A DNA stretch of 64,000 bases, from assembly GCA_947179485.1 (NCBI GenBank), contig OX359248.1, positions 53,330,386-53,394,385 on the forward strand. The letters run 5' to 3'. Position numbers and translations under genes: made by a program. The notes below the pieces were generated by a model, which saw only the letters and a program-made list of their open reading frames with translations, had not been told where the DNA came from and made no database searches. Source of the stretch: Allacma fusca (taxonomy: Eukaryota; Arthropoda; Collembola; Symphypleona; Sminthuridae). This document shows positions 28,101-43,100 of this stretch, in pieces. The first letter of the stretch is position 1; each line of letters starts with the position of its first letter.

Positions 28101-31100
28101 TAGAAGGAGACAAAAGGAAAGATAATTACATGTGGTGTGTGCAAACATTATGTTTTTGCTCTGTATAATACGGTCCCTTATAGCAAGGCTGCACTGTGCG
28201 CGGGCATGTGTCTATCTTTTTGAATTGACTGTTTATACAGTAAAAAAAAGTAGAGGCCATTAGTGGCAGCTCCCATTATTGACGTTCGTTCAAAGGAATA
28301 TTTTCAAATAAGCAATCCCCTTTTATGAGCATGCGTCTGCACCTTAATAAAAGAAATTAAGGTGAGAATGCGTAAGGATTTGTCATTGACATTTGGAGTT
28401 ATAAATGTCAGGGGATATTGGGAGGGTTAAAGTGTTCCAGCATCCTTTGGATTTGGGGAGGAATCTGGGTCACTTCCTACATTAAGTATGTGTACTCAAT
28501 ATCCTTGTAACGGAGCAATTTTCCGCTTTGGTAACTTTCCTGTTGTGGTTTCATTTGCTTTAATAGCAATGGTCCCGGGAGTAGTTGCTATTCGATTTCC
28601 TATCCCTTTTCCCTGTTTTACAGGGGCACAGGGGCCCAGACAACATTTCTCTCTCACCTTCCGGATACAGGATTTATTTCTCGTCCTTAATTTGTTTCAT
28701 TGACCTGAACATGACTTGTTTCTGTGAAACACATTTGTTTGACTTTATTAACGTGTGATTCCGAGATCAGTACAGTCCCACCACTGTAGACACCGCGTCG
28801 AATGAGAATACAAATTAAAATCTCTCTCTCTGTGTCTAAGAGCACTCTTGGCAAGGTTTAAAAAATTAACTATTTAATTTGCTACAAACCACATATGTAA
28901 TTATTATACCAAGGATTTGGGATACACGCTGTTAAGCCCATAATGTAGCTTATTTATGATCCTGTAAAATTCCCTACAAACTAGTTTCAGGAATTATTAC
29001 ACTTTCACAAGTTGTACTTTTATACTTTTGAATAAAAAGTTCATTCAAGATTTTTCCGATAAAAAAACCCAACTTTTTCCAACAACACTTAAATGTGTGG
29101 GAAATGTGGGTGTTGAATTATGTATGTAATTGAAATTGATTTTAGGAAATCTAAAACAAAAGCTGAGACTAGGATAGAGAATATTTTGAAGTGGGGTGTA
29201 ACAACTCATTTTCAGAAGGAAGAAGAGGTTTTTTGGGTTCCGGTATAATTATGTAAAGTGACTTGACTTGATACAAATTCGTATTATTATTAAAGCAGAT
29301 ATAATACGGAAGTTGGGAGTTCTTTTCTCGTTGCTATTTGTCACTTTTCCTATTAGCAGTCCCTAATGGGCTCAACCGCCTCACTAGCAAATGAATTGTT
29401 TCCCTTACGTTGGGGATATTTGATGAGAGGTAGAATCCTTGAGTCATTAGTACAAATGAAGTAAGACTATACATGAGATGTTTGAGTAAACAAATGATGT
29501 CGGGATACAAATCAAGTTGGATGAGGCACAGAATGAGATCGTCGTGCGTGTCTCTAGGCACATACATAATTACATGTACAGTAGTACAGGCATATAAGTA
29601 GATACATATGTAGAGCTCCACATTATAATCCGTGTGTACTCAGCTCCCTAGATGTTTTAATATGGAAATTACATTTGGATTTTAGGTACAAGTCGGGGAT
29701 GTGATTCGTATGGAAAATGATCAGTTTGTTGCGGCGGGTGAGTTTTTATCTTGTTTTTTCCTCTCACAATTCGAGTGTATTTTGTAGGAAGACTCATTTA
29801 TGAGGCTGGGCCTATATGTGCAGATAATGTGTAGTCCACATTTTGTTTTATGTTGAGTTGACGGAATTTCCCAATAAAAAAAAGTAACTTAGTCAAACCA
29901 TGTTTTATTTTCAGACGTGCTTCTTCTTTCCTCGAGTGAACCTAATGGCTTAACATTTATAGAAACTGCTGAATTGGATGGGTAAGTTCGTATGAGATTT
30001 TTCCAAATTGCCGATTTATATGAAGGGCATAGAACCCATACGACCTAAGTTTTTTTTTCGAAATTCCTTTTGTTTCATAATAAAATACTCCAGGGCTAGG
30101 GATCCACGGGTGGAATTATTGTAAAGGTCAAAGGTACTCAGAAATGGGTACCACAACCAAGTCAAGAAATGAAATGGATCCGAAACGAGCCCAGCCCAAA
30201 GGCTTGTTATGTATGTACAAGTCGGTACTTCAATTTACGAAACTATTCTTGCCCCTCCAGATGACAAGCTCTTACTTGATTAATTTAAACTCGTTACTTT
30301 AATTGGCTTATTGACGCCAAACGGTGTCATTTCAATTTCGGACAAACCCCGATCCCCGATCGGATTCGTCTACGCATTTGGGCTGGGATTTTCGCAATAA
30401 TAATACATAGAAGATATTTATATTTAATTTAAATTTTTTTTAGAATCTTTTAATTCTCGACCCTGTCGGATTGTAGGAAGTTTGGTGCTTCAAAAATTTT
30501 ATTGAGCTTAAGCCCTTTTGGTTCTATACTCTTCGTTCTTGTGATTCTTGTCAGAATCCGTAATGGGATTCTTGTTAAGATGTTCGTCTCGCCCCTGTAT
30601 GTATGTGTACATATAGCTGACAGTCCTGTTGAATCGTACAGTATATTTAGGGAATTTCTCCCTATAACGTACATACGTTCTAGCATGGACAGCTGACGCT
30701 ATAAGTATAACTAAACCGTCACATTCACATACGTTCCTTACACAGTGTTTACTACATAATGTTGAATAACCGTTGAGAAAAAATTTATTATAGGGACATG
30801 TTCCCTATACAGCCGCTGTCATCTGTGATAGGGAGATATTTCCGTACATTATGTTTATGAAAGTAGATTTATCTGAATGAGTGTTTTGTTTCATCTACGA
30901 CTATCATAGTCAGGGGAACCCCTTTGTAAAAGATTCCTGGAATACAGTAGTCTCATAGTATACAATATTGATTTTACAATGGGGCACTCTGAGATCATTG
31001 CGGTGAGGTACTCAGGAAAGTCTCGTTCTTTTTCGATAATTACTCATTTCCATACACAGTGGAGTATATTTGTAGGGGCTATTTAAGTATGTTTCGAAAT

Positions 31101-34100
31101 CCATTCGTTATAAAAATATTCCGACTTGCGGTAAAACCTTTCCACGCCGTTTTTGATTCATCCATTCTTGTCGTTATGACAGCTTTACATTGTCCCCAGT
31201 CTACAATTAGCTCTGCGCTAATACAAGCATCCTTTATATATGTAGATAGGGATTTATACATAATGACATTCAACGCATACGACAAGGACAAGGCTTGCCT
31301 TCTGAGGTCTGACTGTAGAAAGTTATTTGACGAAGTGTTGTAGGCTGGGAATGAGTGTAAACGATGTGCTATTTTTTATTCCACGAATTCCCTGAACAGA
31401 CATTTGACATCTCTAGAAAAATACAAGGAAGGCTCAGGATATACACATGTTGTAGTACAAACATAATTATATATACCAGTGGAGTCCTTATATATGTTTT
31501 TCATGACTCCAATTTTTTTGAAAATAATACAGGGAGCGGGAGTTTTTTCGGAGGGAATAAGAAATGATGGGTTTACATAATAGTATTAATATATGATTGT
31601 GAGCTTATTCATGTTCATGTATATTTTGGATTGCAGAGAGACGAATCTAAAATGCCGCCAGTGTCTTATCGAGACGGCAGATATGGGTCAGGAGCCGGAG
31701 AAGTTGGGTTCATTTGATGGAGACATTATCTGTGAACCACCTAATAACCATCTGAATAAATTCGAGGGAACGCTTACATGGAGGGGGAAAAAGTAAGGGA
31801 AAATTGTCAACTTGCATTTTCTCCTTAAATTTCTCCAAGTCTCTTCTGACATTCCATGAACATGAGGACGCATATCCTTTTTCCGCTTTCTAATATGTAC
31901 AGAGTGATCTCTTTGCTCAAGAGTCTCCTTTTTAAAAGTATTTTTCCTATAGGGGCAAAAATATTCCCACAAATTCCTCCCCGTTTACTCCAATGTTATT
32001 CCCTCTCCGTACAAAAACCTACGATTTTGGAGGAATCTAAGTGTGTACAGTGTACCATGTGCAAGTGTGCCTTTATAGTGAGTCTGCACTGTATGCCTAC
32101 ATTTTGGTGCATACCAAAATTTATTTATTTTTTGGATGATAGAATCATAGCCAGGCACGTACACTGCACTCTCTTTAAAGGAGGTGCCCAAGATAAAGGA
32201 ATGGTTGGCTCCTTGTAAGGACTTCCCTTACAAGGAGATAAAACTGTATGGTGGGGAAAGGGTATTTGTTCAAAAATTTGTCTCCTATCTGTCGAGAAAA
32301 TGATCTGGTGGGATATCTCGTATGGTAAGAGTCTACTATGGAGACTAGGTCCTTGTATACCTATAATGTACTTATAGTAACCCTGGTGAGAGCAGTACGA
32401 CCGAGAGGGATAGAATGGGATCATATATGGACATTCTCTTGTGCGTAAATTTCAGGTATCCGCTAGATAATGACAAGATTCTTCTCCGAGGCTGCATCCT
32501 TCGGAATACACAATGGTGCTATGGCGTCGTGATATTCGCGGGTCGGGACACGAAGCTCATGCAAAATTCGGGGAAAACGAAATTCAAGAGAACTAGTATT
32601 GATCGCTTGCTCAATTTTATTATCCTAGGAGTAAGTTCCTGGAGCTCTCAATAATACTTATTCGTATGGCTTAATTATTCACACTACTGCTCTAACGATC
32701 ATTTCCTGTGTCGCTCCTGCCTCATCACCAGACAGAGATCCCTTAATTTTCTAAAGCCCCAATTATTTTCCATATATAATATATAAATATTATATGAAAA
32801 TATATATATAAAAATATATATTTCAACCTATTTGTATCCCATTCTTTGATGGGGAATTTTGAAGGGGAAGGCATAAATTATGTTACTCTGTCTTTGTCTT
32901 GATTCATTCCTACAGAATTGTATAATATTCGTATATTATTTACATGAGATATATATGTTTTATGTGTGTGCGCACCGTCGGATAAGAGACACAAGGGAAT
33001 ACGTGCGAAAGAGATCTCAAAACAAGGGAAGATGTGGGGATGAATGTGGGGTTGTACAAATGTTACAAGTCAAAAGGAATTGTAAAATAAACATTTGTAG
33101 GAAGAGGAATATCCTGAAGAAAAACAAAGATTCTTCCTTGGGATTTGTCAGAGATGTTCCCACACTTGTGTCTCTTAAGCTGACAGTGGTCCCTAATTAG
33201 GATACATATGTGGGGCTCAGTTAGACCAGAACTGGGCTTGCTAATTTACTAATAGCTGGATTTCTTTGGTCTGATTTGATTTTGTCCGCAGATTGTTTTT
33301 TTCCTGCTGTCCATGTGCCTGTTTTGTACGATTGCCTGTGCGGTTTGGGAAACGATGATTGGGCGTTTTTTCCGTAAATATTTACCATGGGATACATTAA
33401 TTCCGTCGGAGCCAGTGGAAGGAGCTGTCATCATATCCTTGCTGGCCTTCTTCTCATATGCCATTATTCTCAATACGGTCGTCCCCATTTCCCTTTATGT
33501 GAGGTAACGTCTTCTTCGAGTCTCCCGTTCACTTTTACAACAGTATGTCATGGGACTGTGGCAGTATTCCATTTTCCGTTTTAAAAGTGAATGCCATGCA
33601 GAGTGCATTCGTCCTCAGGATTTATTGCCATGGGTTCACATTACATATAGACTATATGTTTTTTCCACCCTCGATACTAAGTTGTCTTCCTCTTCCATGC
33701 AGTTTATCAGCTCTGACTATAGGAGAGTCCTATAGGGGACTCACCTCTAGTCACTATAATACCTATGTCAAAATCTACATTTTTTTGAGCCCTATAATTG
33801 AGTACGTATCGTCGGTGAAGGGGCCAAATGGACTGGATATATTTCCTGGCAAATATTCAAGCGATCTCTGAAATAGTACTTGCTATTTCACTAAATGCGT
33901 TGCAAACGGAAAGCATGGAGATCCTTTTCCTAGCTTGTAATCTAAAATACATCAAGTCAATTTTGGATCTTCACTGATGCTATAAACTTTATAAGGAATC
34001 ATGAGTAGATGCTATTATGTACATACGTATGTATGCACATATAATTATATGCATTAGATTTTGCTTATATGCTGACTTGGAAGGATTTCCTCCCTCCGTG

Positions 34101-37100
34101 TGACAATGGGAAGTAAAGGCTATGTATATCTATAGGAAATAAACGGAGGACTCTCTTGAATGAGATTTTGTGATTTTGGAATAATTTCAGTGTGGAGGTG
34201 ATACGACTCCTCCAAAGTTTTCTGATTAATTGGGATTTGAAAATGTATCACGAAGCTTCGGATACACCGGCCAGAGCCCGAACTACCACTCTCAATGAGG
34301 AGTTGGGCCAAATCGAGTACATATTTTCAGACAAAACTGGAACTCTGACACAAGTAAGATTTTCTCTTTTTTTTTATTCTTTATACGCCCTTCCTCTAGT
34401 AAGTTTGAAAACTCGGGATCTACTTAGATCTATAAAGAATTCTTTTGAAACCAACTCTTGGGGAAGGGTTCCTTTATATTAAAAAAATTCCTCCCACAAA
34501 ACTCTCTCCACTTGTAGAGTGATGTAGATACATATATATAGAACATGGACGGAAATGATACTTGAATAAATAGCGGGGATAAAAAATGAGGCCTTGATTT
34601 TATATTGGCCCTGGCTCCCTCCCCTCTGTATATGTATGTATAGTGAATGGGACAAGAAGTAAATCTACCAGACACTGTTTCTCTCTCGATTTCAGAATAT
34701 TATGACATTCAATAAAGCCACGATTGCCGGGAAGTCCTACGGAGAAGTAATCGATCCGCAGACTGGTGAGGTGATTGAACACCTGGAGGTAAGGCTCTAT
34801 GATCCAATAAAAATCCTGCTTGACTCACTATAGATATAATTTGCATCTTTACATTGTCTAATTATACCCATAGCTTATACTATCCTTATGCTATATCTAT
34901 GTCTCTCCCCTATACCCACTCATATTACACTTGTGTTTTTGAGTACGGACCTTATTACATGTCTCTATATAATTTTTATTCGTGCAATATAGCACTAGGG
35001 TTTTATGCTACATTTTTATTTTATTTCAAAATATATTGCAATTTTGGGGATATTCTCATGTCCTTGAGATTTGTCTTCTTTTTATACTCTGCAATTATCT
35101 TGTATGCATGTATCATGTAGGGATCAATAGACATCTCGTCATATCTTTTCTGGACGTAAGTTCAACAGGGACCCATTTTGAGGCCATCTCGTACTCAGAA
35201 ACCCTTTGGATTGAATTTCTCTTAACTCTGCTGTACCTCCTTCAATATTTTATTTCTCACGTTCCTTGTAAATTCTGTGACTTGAGCCGTACTGTTCCTA
35301 GAGTGCATGTTCTGTCTCTCCTGCTACTCTGTACTGGTTTGTTACACCTGCATCAGGTCATATGTCTTTTTGAGTTGTGTATAAGTCCAGGGTGATGTTT
35401 ATTTAAATGGTGCATTACTATTACAATAATTAAAATCTAATAATTTTGCATTGCATATCGTGTCGCGTGCGAACTAATCGCTATTAACGCTTCGTCAATG
35501 TCGCTCTTTACAGAGACTACTAAATGCGAGTGGATGTATTTCTGTAGGAAGGTGTTTGGTAGGAACGACTCTAGCGGAATTAACATAACTTGCTTGCATG
35601 TGTCTGTAGATATTAAAATAACATATAGTATAGCTCTACTCAAATAAGTCATTACATATACAAGTCATTGACATTCCCCATTACATCCCCTTTTCGGACA
35701 AGTACCTATCATCACTTATGAGGATTACGTTTCCTATGTCTGAGTGTACACAAATAATTATATTACTACATATTGCACTTGTTGGGAGGACACTTCCGTA
35801 GTGAACGTTAACGCTTTGAACTACTCACACAATCCCAATCCGTACATTTTGTGACCATGAACTTGACTCCCATGGATCAGGACTGTTACTATTAATAGAC
35901 AGATGTAATACATTCCTGAGCTTTACTTACTACTGTATGCGTCCAGCTTATTGCTGTCATATAATTACGTGATGGGATGAGCAAGATACGGAATATTTTT
36001 GGCGCATCAAACCATAGGATTTATGGAAATATATGCTTGGGCAATGATGAGGATACACTGTAGCTCTTACTGCAGTCATATATGGATGGGAGAGACCTGG
36101 TTTCATACGCATGAGAGCCATGCGATTTCATACGGAAGAAAAAGACACGATTTCATACGTAGGATTTGCACCAAACCATTTTCGGGCTATTGCGTGGAGT
36201 AATTGTGATGCGCTTTTTTAATAAAATCCACTGCACCAATTTAGCATCACTTCGTGATATGGGGAAATCCTACGTGCATATTTATTGTGACTCCATGTGT
36301 ATGAGGGAACGAACCGGGACTACACTGTAGTAGTAATAATTGCTCGGGCCAGTGACTCTGTGACTGAAATAATTGAGTCTCCTCGTGGTACTCTGCTCTG
36401 CATCTCATCCGATCCTTCATGCGGAAAAATGGACCATTGCAATTAACCCGTTAGTCAGAGTCTGTTTAGCTGTCAGTGTATTTTGTTATATGAACATGCT
36501 TATATTGTAGAGATCCTCTATGCTTATCAGCCTTCCTTCGTACACATTTCGCCCGTCAAGAACCCAAAACGCTTGTCCCGAAAATAACTGAAGAATTAAA
36601 TCAATTGCCTGCGTAAAACAGTTGCTAAAAACCAAAACAGAATTCACTTAGAAATTTTTGTTTGTTACTGAGGTACTCCTAGTACTATTTTTTCTAAGGA
36701 ATTAGCATTCAAGTTGCAATTAGCATGTAAGATCATGTGAAATTGTATGAATGAGGAAACTCAGTTCTTTGCAACTACACTATTTGAAACCGCAGCTCCA
36801 ACGTGCAACCAAACGAGATCAAATTTTGAATTAAATTTTAAAGGGTTATTAGAGCACCCCTAGTACAATGTCGAATTTTACTGTATGAACATTTATAAGC
36901 TCCTGCACAATTACAGTAGTGGTAGATGTCCCTACAAAGTTCTGTTCGTACTTTGACAAAAGTAGATATAGCGAAGTCATATGTAGCAGGAGTATCCCCT
37001 GTAAAATATGTTGTTTCTATCTATTTAGCATACGATTCCTTTTTAATATATTTATTTGTACTCATGTCACGAGCATGTTTCACGCTAAATTAAGCCCGAT

Positions 37101-40100
37101 GTCACTTGTTAGGTGTCCTTCTAATTAAATTACAGGGTGTTTTCTGGAAGGAAGAGTACCCCGCATAGACTAAAAAATTTGGTTGTTACAGTGGTAATCT
37201 CCAGGATACAAAAATAATAATGTTCTTGTAAGCGGGAGTGTGCCCCTACATTTTTTTTTCTCCCAAAGTGAAAATGCTTTTACAAGGATTCTCTGAAAGC
37301 AAGAGGTCAATGTACAAGCGCAAACTGTATTAGGGAATGGAATCACAAGATATAGATATACATAATGGTGCATTTGGTTACAAAGTGTGGTATTGTCCTC
37401 TTCATTCGGATTTTTGGAACAACTTCTTTAAAATCTGTAGCTTTTTCTCCTTCGACCTCACTATATCACTGTCATTTTGACAAACGTCCATGCCTACATG
37501 GATACGTGCGGAAATGTAGAGATGTAGTTGGTTCGGATCATCTGACCCTGTTTTCTTCTAATTTTCTTCCTGTCTTCATTTTTATTCTTTGGTTTCAATG
37601 TGGGTTTCCGTGCCACCTTCCACAATTACTGTGTGTATCTCTATGTATTTCTGTTGTTTGCTATAGTCTCTCTATATTTCCTTTTGTAGAGTTTTACCCG
37701 TCAATTCTTTTTTCGTGAGTTTTTCTCTACAGATTTGAAGTCTTTTTATAGTATCGTAGCAGTTTTAGTACTAAACAAAAAAGCATTACTATAAATCTTG
37801 CTGTATTTATATTTAGTTCTACTGTAGGGAGTGGCATTTATCTATATATACTTACTTATATATTGATTTAAATTAATATATTTGGTTGTTGTTTTTTTTA
37901 TTTTTTCCTCTTTGATTTGACATTGGGTGACGTGTGGTTTATGATTGATCTAAATCTGTACACGGAAGACAATTGATGAAGTTACGCTTGTTGATGAGGG
38001 AGATCCGGCAGAGAGTGAATGTGTTGAGAAGAAGCAGCATCATGCATTATTATGTGGATCAGATCGTGCCGAGAGTGTTGAACCTGAGCCTGAGAATCGT
38101 CAGCTTTTACAACCACCTAAATCATCCGTAAACATACCCATGAAGCCATTGAAACAGAATCATGTATGAGGATCTCAATCGCACACTTAACAAAAAAATA
38201 CACAAGTATCATATCATAGGAAAATATATATGAAAATAAAAGAGAAGTAGTTCCAGTATGTAGATGTATATATAATATCCAGAGAGTATCTTCTCGAGAC
38301 GAAACTAAACGCAGCCGTCGGACTCTGACATTTACAATAGATTCCCTCTGTGTGAGTGCCCTTTAAAGTAGGAAATTTAGACTCTTACTTAAAAGCAGTC
38401 TAAACGAGAGAAAATCCCCTCCCGCTAAGTGCCAATTAATTTACGAACTTAAGGGAATCCACTCTTACACTCACTCCTATACTCAGAGCTCATTCAATGG
38501 TCAAATGTCATACTGCAGTGGCTTGCAGAATATAATCAAATAGTATTATTTACCTATTGTGTACACATAATTCCTAGTTTCGGGGCCATCGGAATTGTTT
38601 GTATCTCTTGCATCCCGGATGCCTAAGTACCTAATTACAGTATATAATTTTTCACCAATGAGTAAATATCCCGAGTGTACTCTCTCTGTCTCTCTCTACG
38701 TCCCGCAACTGAACATTGGAACTTAAATATTGCTCTTTTGGGAGACAATTAATTTTGCTGACACAGCTAACGTCTTGAAATATTTTTCCCCACACGTACT
38801 CAATAAATGTCAGTTGACATTGAATTTTCTTTACAAGAGCACTTCTCAAAAAAAACTCTTTACGCAGATTTCTGCGCTTTTTTTTTTCAGGAGGTTGTGG
38901 GAATGAGCCCAGTTAATTTTGCTTTGAAGAGAAAAGGCTCTAATAAGGACTTTGTTAGCAGAAGTCCACTGTACTAACATACAGATAACAGGTGACAAAT
39001 AATTGGAGAGTGACCTTTCTGGTCTAATTGTAAGTTGTATGTCTCTTGATGTCTGGAAATTTCAAAGAGTATCGTAGTAGTTGTCGGTTGCGTTTCGTTA
39101 TAGTTTCACCCGCATAAATGCATTTATGCAATACAATTTTACTGTATGTAATTACAAATGAGAGTGTAAGGGACCCACTACATGTCCACATTTTGCTCCC
39201 TGCTATATCAGATGAATGAAACCATCCCTTCGTTTAGATTGGGTTTTATTTTCTCCGGTCGAAATTAAAACAAAACATACACACCCACACACACACACAC
39301 AAGTACACATTACAATTCCAGTAGAGAAAAACAAACATGAACAGAAAAACAAAATGAATACTGCTTATATGCTATCGAAGCAGATGTAATGCTAGTTAAT
39401 TAAAATGTAGTAAAAATTCATCCGCAGTTTTGTCGTATTTAGAATTTGGATATCTATTGCGGGTGGTAGTCACTTAAATGCAATTAATATTAAAGTAATT
39501 TACGGATGGCGCCTATACTTCAAAGCGTCTGTTGATGGGGCACAGGTTCGGCGAAAGCCTTGAATTTGTTGACTGTCCGGGTAAAATCATGCTGTATAAA
39601 CTTTAAATTATTTATTTTGGAGCACTTTGGAAGCTTTTCTGCCACTCTGCTGTAGTTAACTTTCACCAGATAATATGCGCCTTGCATTTATTATTGCCCA
39701 CAATTGATCCAATTACAATGCCTTTTATTTGCGTTTTGCATTTTTAGAGCCTTTTTGTTAAATTGACAGTATGCTGACAGGCAGGAGGGTGAAGTTTCTG
39801 GAATTGGTGCTGGAGAATTGATAGGATAATTTTAAAAATATTTTTGCAGTTACTGGTATTATTTTTGTTTGTCATTTTCGAAACGTTTTAAAAATTTTAA
39901 ACAAACTGTTCAAATAAATACTATTTTTTTTAAGTATCGTAGGAATTAAAAATTTTGAAAAATTCGTAAAGATTTTTTTGCATATACCAATATTTTGGTA
40001 TCCAAAGATTGGTATTCCAAAGAAAGTAGAAAAAGTTTGGGAAAAAATTTTATTGCTGAAATTTGAGAGGGTATGGATATTTGGCGCTGACTTATTGCGG

Positions 40101-43100
40101 TTGTTAATTTACTTAGTAGTAATAATGGGAGGATTGCTGTTGAGACAGATTAATTAGTTGTGACTAATGAAGTCTTTGGTGGTTTTATTGTGTTGGTCAG
40201 AATGTCGCCCCGATTGACTTCTCCAGGAATCCACACTATGAGGCCAAGTTTCGTTTTTACGACCGTTCCCTGCTGGATGCAGTGAAAAATGGTGACCAAG
40301 ATGTTCATATGTTTTTCCGACACTTGGCCCTTTGCCATACGGTCATGGCAGAGGAACGAAGTGGTAAGTAATTATTTAAAAAGCCGGAGCGACGTCATTT
40401 GATAATACTAAGCTGATTAATGAGAGGGCTACATTTGTATTTGCACGTGGCTGGATCATGTAAATAAGAATTAAGTATTAGTAAGATTTTTGTTTGTTTT
40501 ATGACAACATTTTAGTGTATCTTATTTTGCAGAATTTATTCGAATAGAAATATTATCTACAGTCGATTCTTCTCATAAAGGTTCTCTCTCATAAGGATAA
40601 AGAAACCCCGGGGGCATGAAATTATATGACGTTGAAAGGCGATTGTCGTTATACTAGTGATATAATGTCGTACGTGAATATCTGCTTCTTAGACATTTTG
40701 CAATTTAGTGTGTCGTTACAGGGAATATTTGCTTCCAATGGACGTTCTCTATAAGAGCATGCCTTAGTGGAGCAAAATTTGACCCTTATGGGGTCAAGCT
40801 CTACGAAGGATAAAATTTAGATGAATGTCTTATCGTGAGGGTAGAATGTAGACTCTATAGTGAGATTACACTTTTGTCTGGAGAATCTTTACAGGGGGAT
40901 TACACTGTATCTGGAGAATCTTTATAGTGAGAGTCAACTGTAGGGGATTCCATGTTTATATTTTTATAGTTTTGACCTTTTTTGTGAGGGTTAAAAGGCA
41001 CCCAGGACAGACTTGCCTGTGTATTACATTTTTGATGTTTTTTGACAGGTCATTTGGAATACCAGGCTCAGTCTCCGGATGAAAGTGCTTTAGTCTCTGC
41101 TGCCCGGAATTTTGAGTTTGTATTCAAAGAGCGCTCCCCTGACAGTATTACTATTTCAGTTCAAGGCCAAGAAGAAGTGTATGACTTGCTCTGCATCCTA
41201 GATTTCAATAATGTGAGGAAACGGATGTCCGTGGTAGTTCAACGAGATGACCGGATTTTATTGCTGTGCAAAGGTGCCGACTCTATTATTTACGAAAGAC
41301 TTGCGATGGGCACGGATGATATCAAATCACGTACTCAGGAGCATTTAAATGTGAGTCACATTCCTCCAATTAATTTTGTCGTTCATAAGGACGCTTTGCT
41401 AAAAGCAATTATGGGGTGACTTCAATGCATGAAGAAATTCGGAAATCCACTTTGAAAGCTCATCATTCTTTTTAAATTAAGTTTTTCACGGATTTATGGG
41501 ACTTATGTTATTTAGTAATTTTTTTGTCTAGAAATTCGCGGGTGAAGGCCTCAGGACACTAGTTCTGGCTGTGAAAGTTCTAACTCCGGAGTATTTTGAA
41601 AATTGGAAACTCCGGCATCATGAGGCTGCTTCTTCCTTGCATAACCGAGAAGAGAAATTAGATGCAATATATGAAGAAATTGAGAGGGATATGACTTTGA
41701 TCGGGGCTACTGCAATCGAAGATAAGTTACAGGATGGGGTTCCCACATGTATTGCGAACCTTATGTTGGCCGGAATCAAGATATGGGTTCTGACAGGAGA
41801 TAAACAAGGTATTGGAAAAATATTCTTTCGAAATACAGTCTACTCTTTTTATTAGAAATCTCCTCCTAGATATGTAGCAGTCATATACTTCTTTAGGATC
41901 TACTCTTCTAGAGAGAGAGTGTCATTTTATTACTCGAGCGGACCTTGTATCAGTTGATATAAAATATTAACATTGCTGGATGGGATTTCTTGTATTTTGA
42001 TAATTATTACAGCTGTTTGTTTGGGTATCTACATATCTCTGCTGATTAGGGCTATTGTTTGTTGAGTGTTACAATAAATAGTGTTGACGGATGAAGCTCA
42101 TTGTTAAATAGTACAGCATGATGGAGTGTTTGCGATGCATGAGTCTGACATGGAATTATCGTTGTTTTATTTTCAGAGACAGCCATCAATATTGGATACT
42201 CTTGCCAACTGTTAACGGACGAGATGAACGATATTTTTATCGTTGATGCCTATACCTTTGAAGATGTAAGTGGATTTTGAAACCCGTCATTGATATTATG
42301 TATGTAGCTCCAGAGGTGTGAAGTTGATGAATTTGTTTCAAACCAGAATATTGGAGCATGCACTTGACGTCACTGTTTTTGAAGTATTGAGTATCTACAT
42401 ATTTGTTTGTCTCCGCCAGGTAAAAACTCAGTTATTAAAGTATTTGGAGGCGCTCCAGAAGGGATCCTGTGCCCCGTTGGAGAACCAACGAATGGGGGAT
42501 GTGAGCATGGTGACATTTAGTGAGTCCGAGTACGGACCCGGCTACCATCCAGGAGATGGAGATAGTTCCCATGACCATGAAGGCAACGGTGGTTACGCAG
42601 TCATTATCAATGGCCATTCACTTGTGCACGCACTGAATCCCCAGTTGGAGCTGTTGTATCTGGAACTAGCGTCTCAGTGTAAGTTGAATGTGGATGATAT
42701 GAAAATAAAAAGTTAAATTCATGAGTCTCTCGAGAACTCAGATTGATGAGAATGTGATGGAATCTCTTGGGTGCACTTGGGCCGGGTGGCTGTCAAGTGT
42801 CCGGGACATGTTTGATTGTGGGCACGTTTCATGCTAAATGTCTTACTTCATTGGATTTGTGTCCGTCTGTGTAGGTAAAGCTGTGATCTGCTGTCGTGTG
42901 ACCCCACTTCAAAAAGCTCTGGTGGTAGAGCTGGTGAAAAAGTACAAAAAAGCTGTGACATTGGCCATTGGCGATGGTGCTAATGATGTTTCTATGATAA
43001 AAAGTAAGTTTGAATTTTTTACACGTACGATTTCAAAGAACACAATCATTCCCAAGTCTGACGTGACATAATGGGTAACTTACTGCTTTCAGCTGCGCAC

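Larger units (their letters stand above)
26148..34695 (+). other. Flippase introns 3-11, repeat content
   Basis: Introns separating exons 3 to 12 range from under 0.2 kb to about 1.8 kb. They are AT-rich with TATA-type low-complexity runs (e.g. 26180-26224, 32776-32825). They hold recognisable small elements at 27107-27635, 28036-28196, 31900-32091 and 33811-33978. No nested gene supported. Confidence 0.6.
34789..40200 (+). other. 5.4-kb flippase intron between P-domain and N-domain exons
   Basis: The largest intron of the constant part. It contains the 65-codon exon candidate at 37969-38163, a (CA)n run (39286-39301) and fragments of TA-flanked elements (one ends at 38971). Otherwise AT-rich with no gene recognised. 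Confidence 0.6.

Noticed and set aside
34982-35395. 137-codon open frame in the 5.4-kb flippase intron
   Set aside because: Leu/Ile/Phe/Cys-rich composition expected by chance from T-rich DNA. No recognisable motif.
38891-38974. A strong poly-T/CAG acceptor followed by 28 open codons in phase 0, looking like an alternative flippase exon
   Set aside because: The segment ends in a TA-flanked CAGT-type repeat terminus (reversed: CAGTGGACTTCTGC), matching the dispersed element family. It has an immediate stop and no donor.
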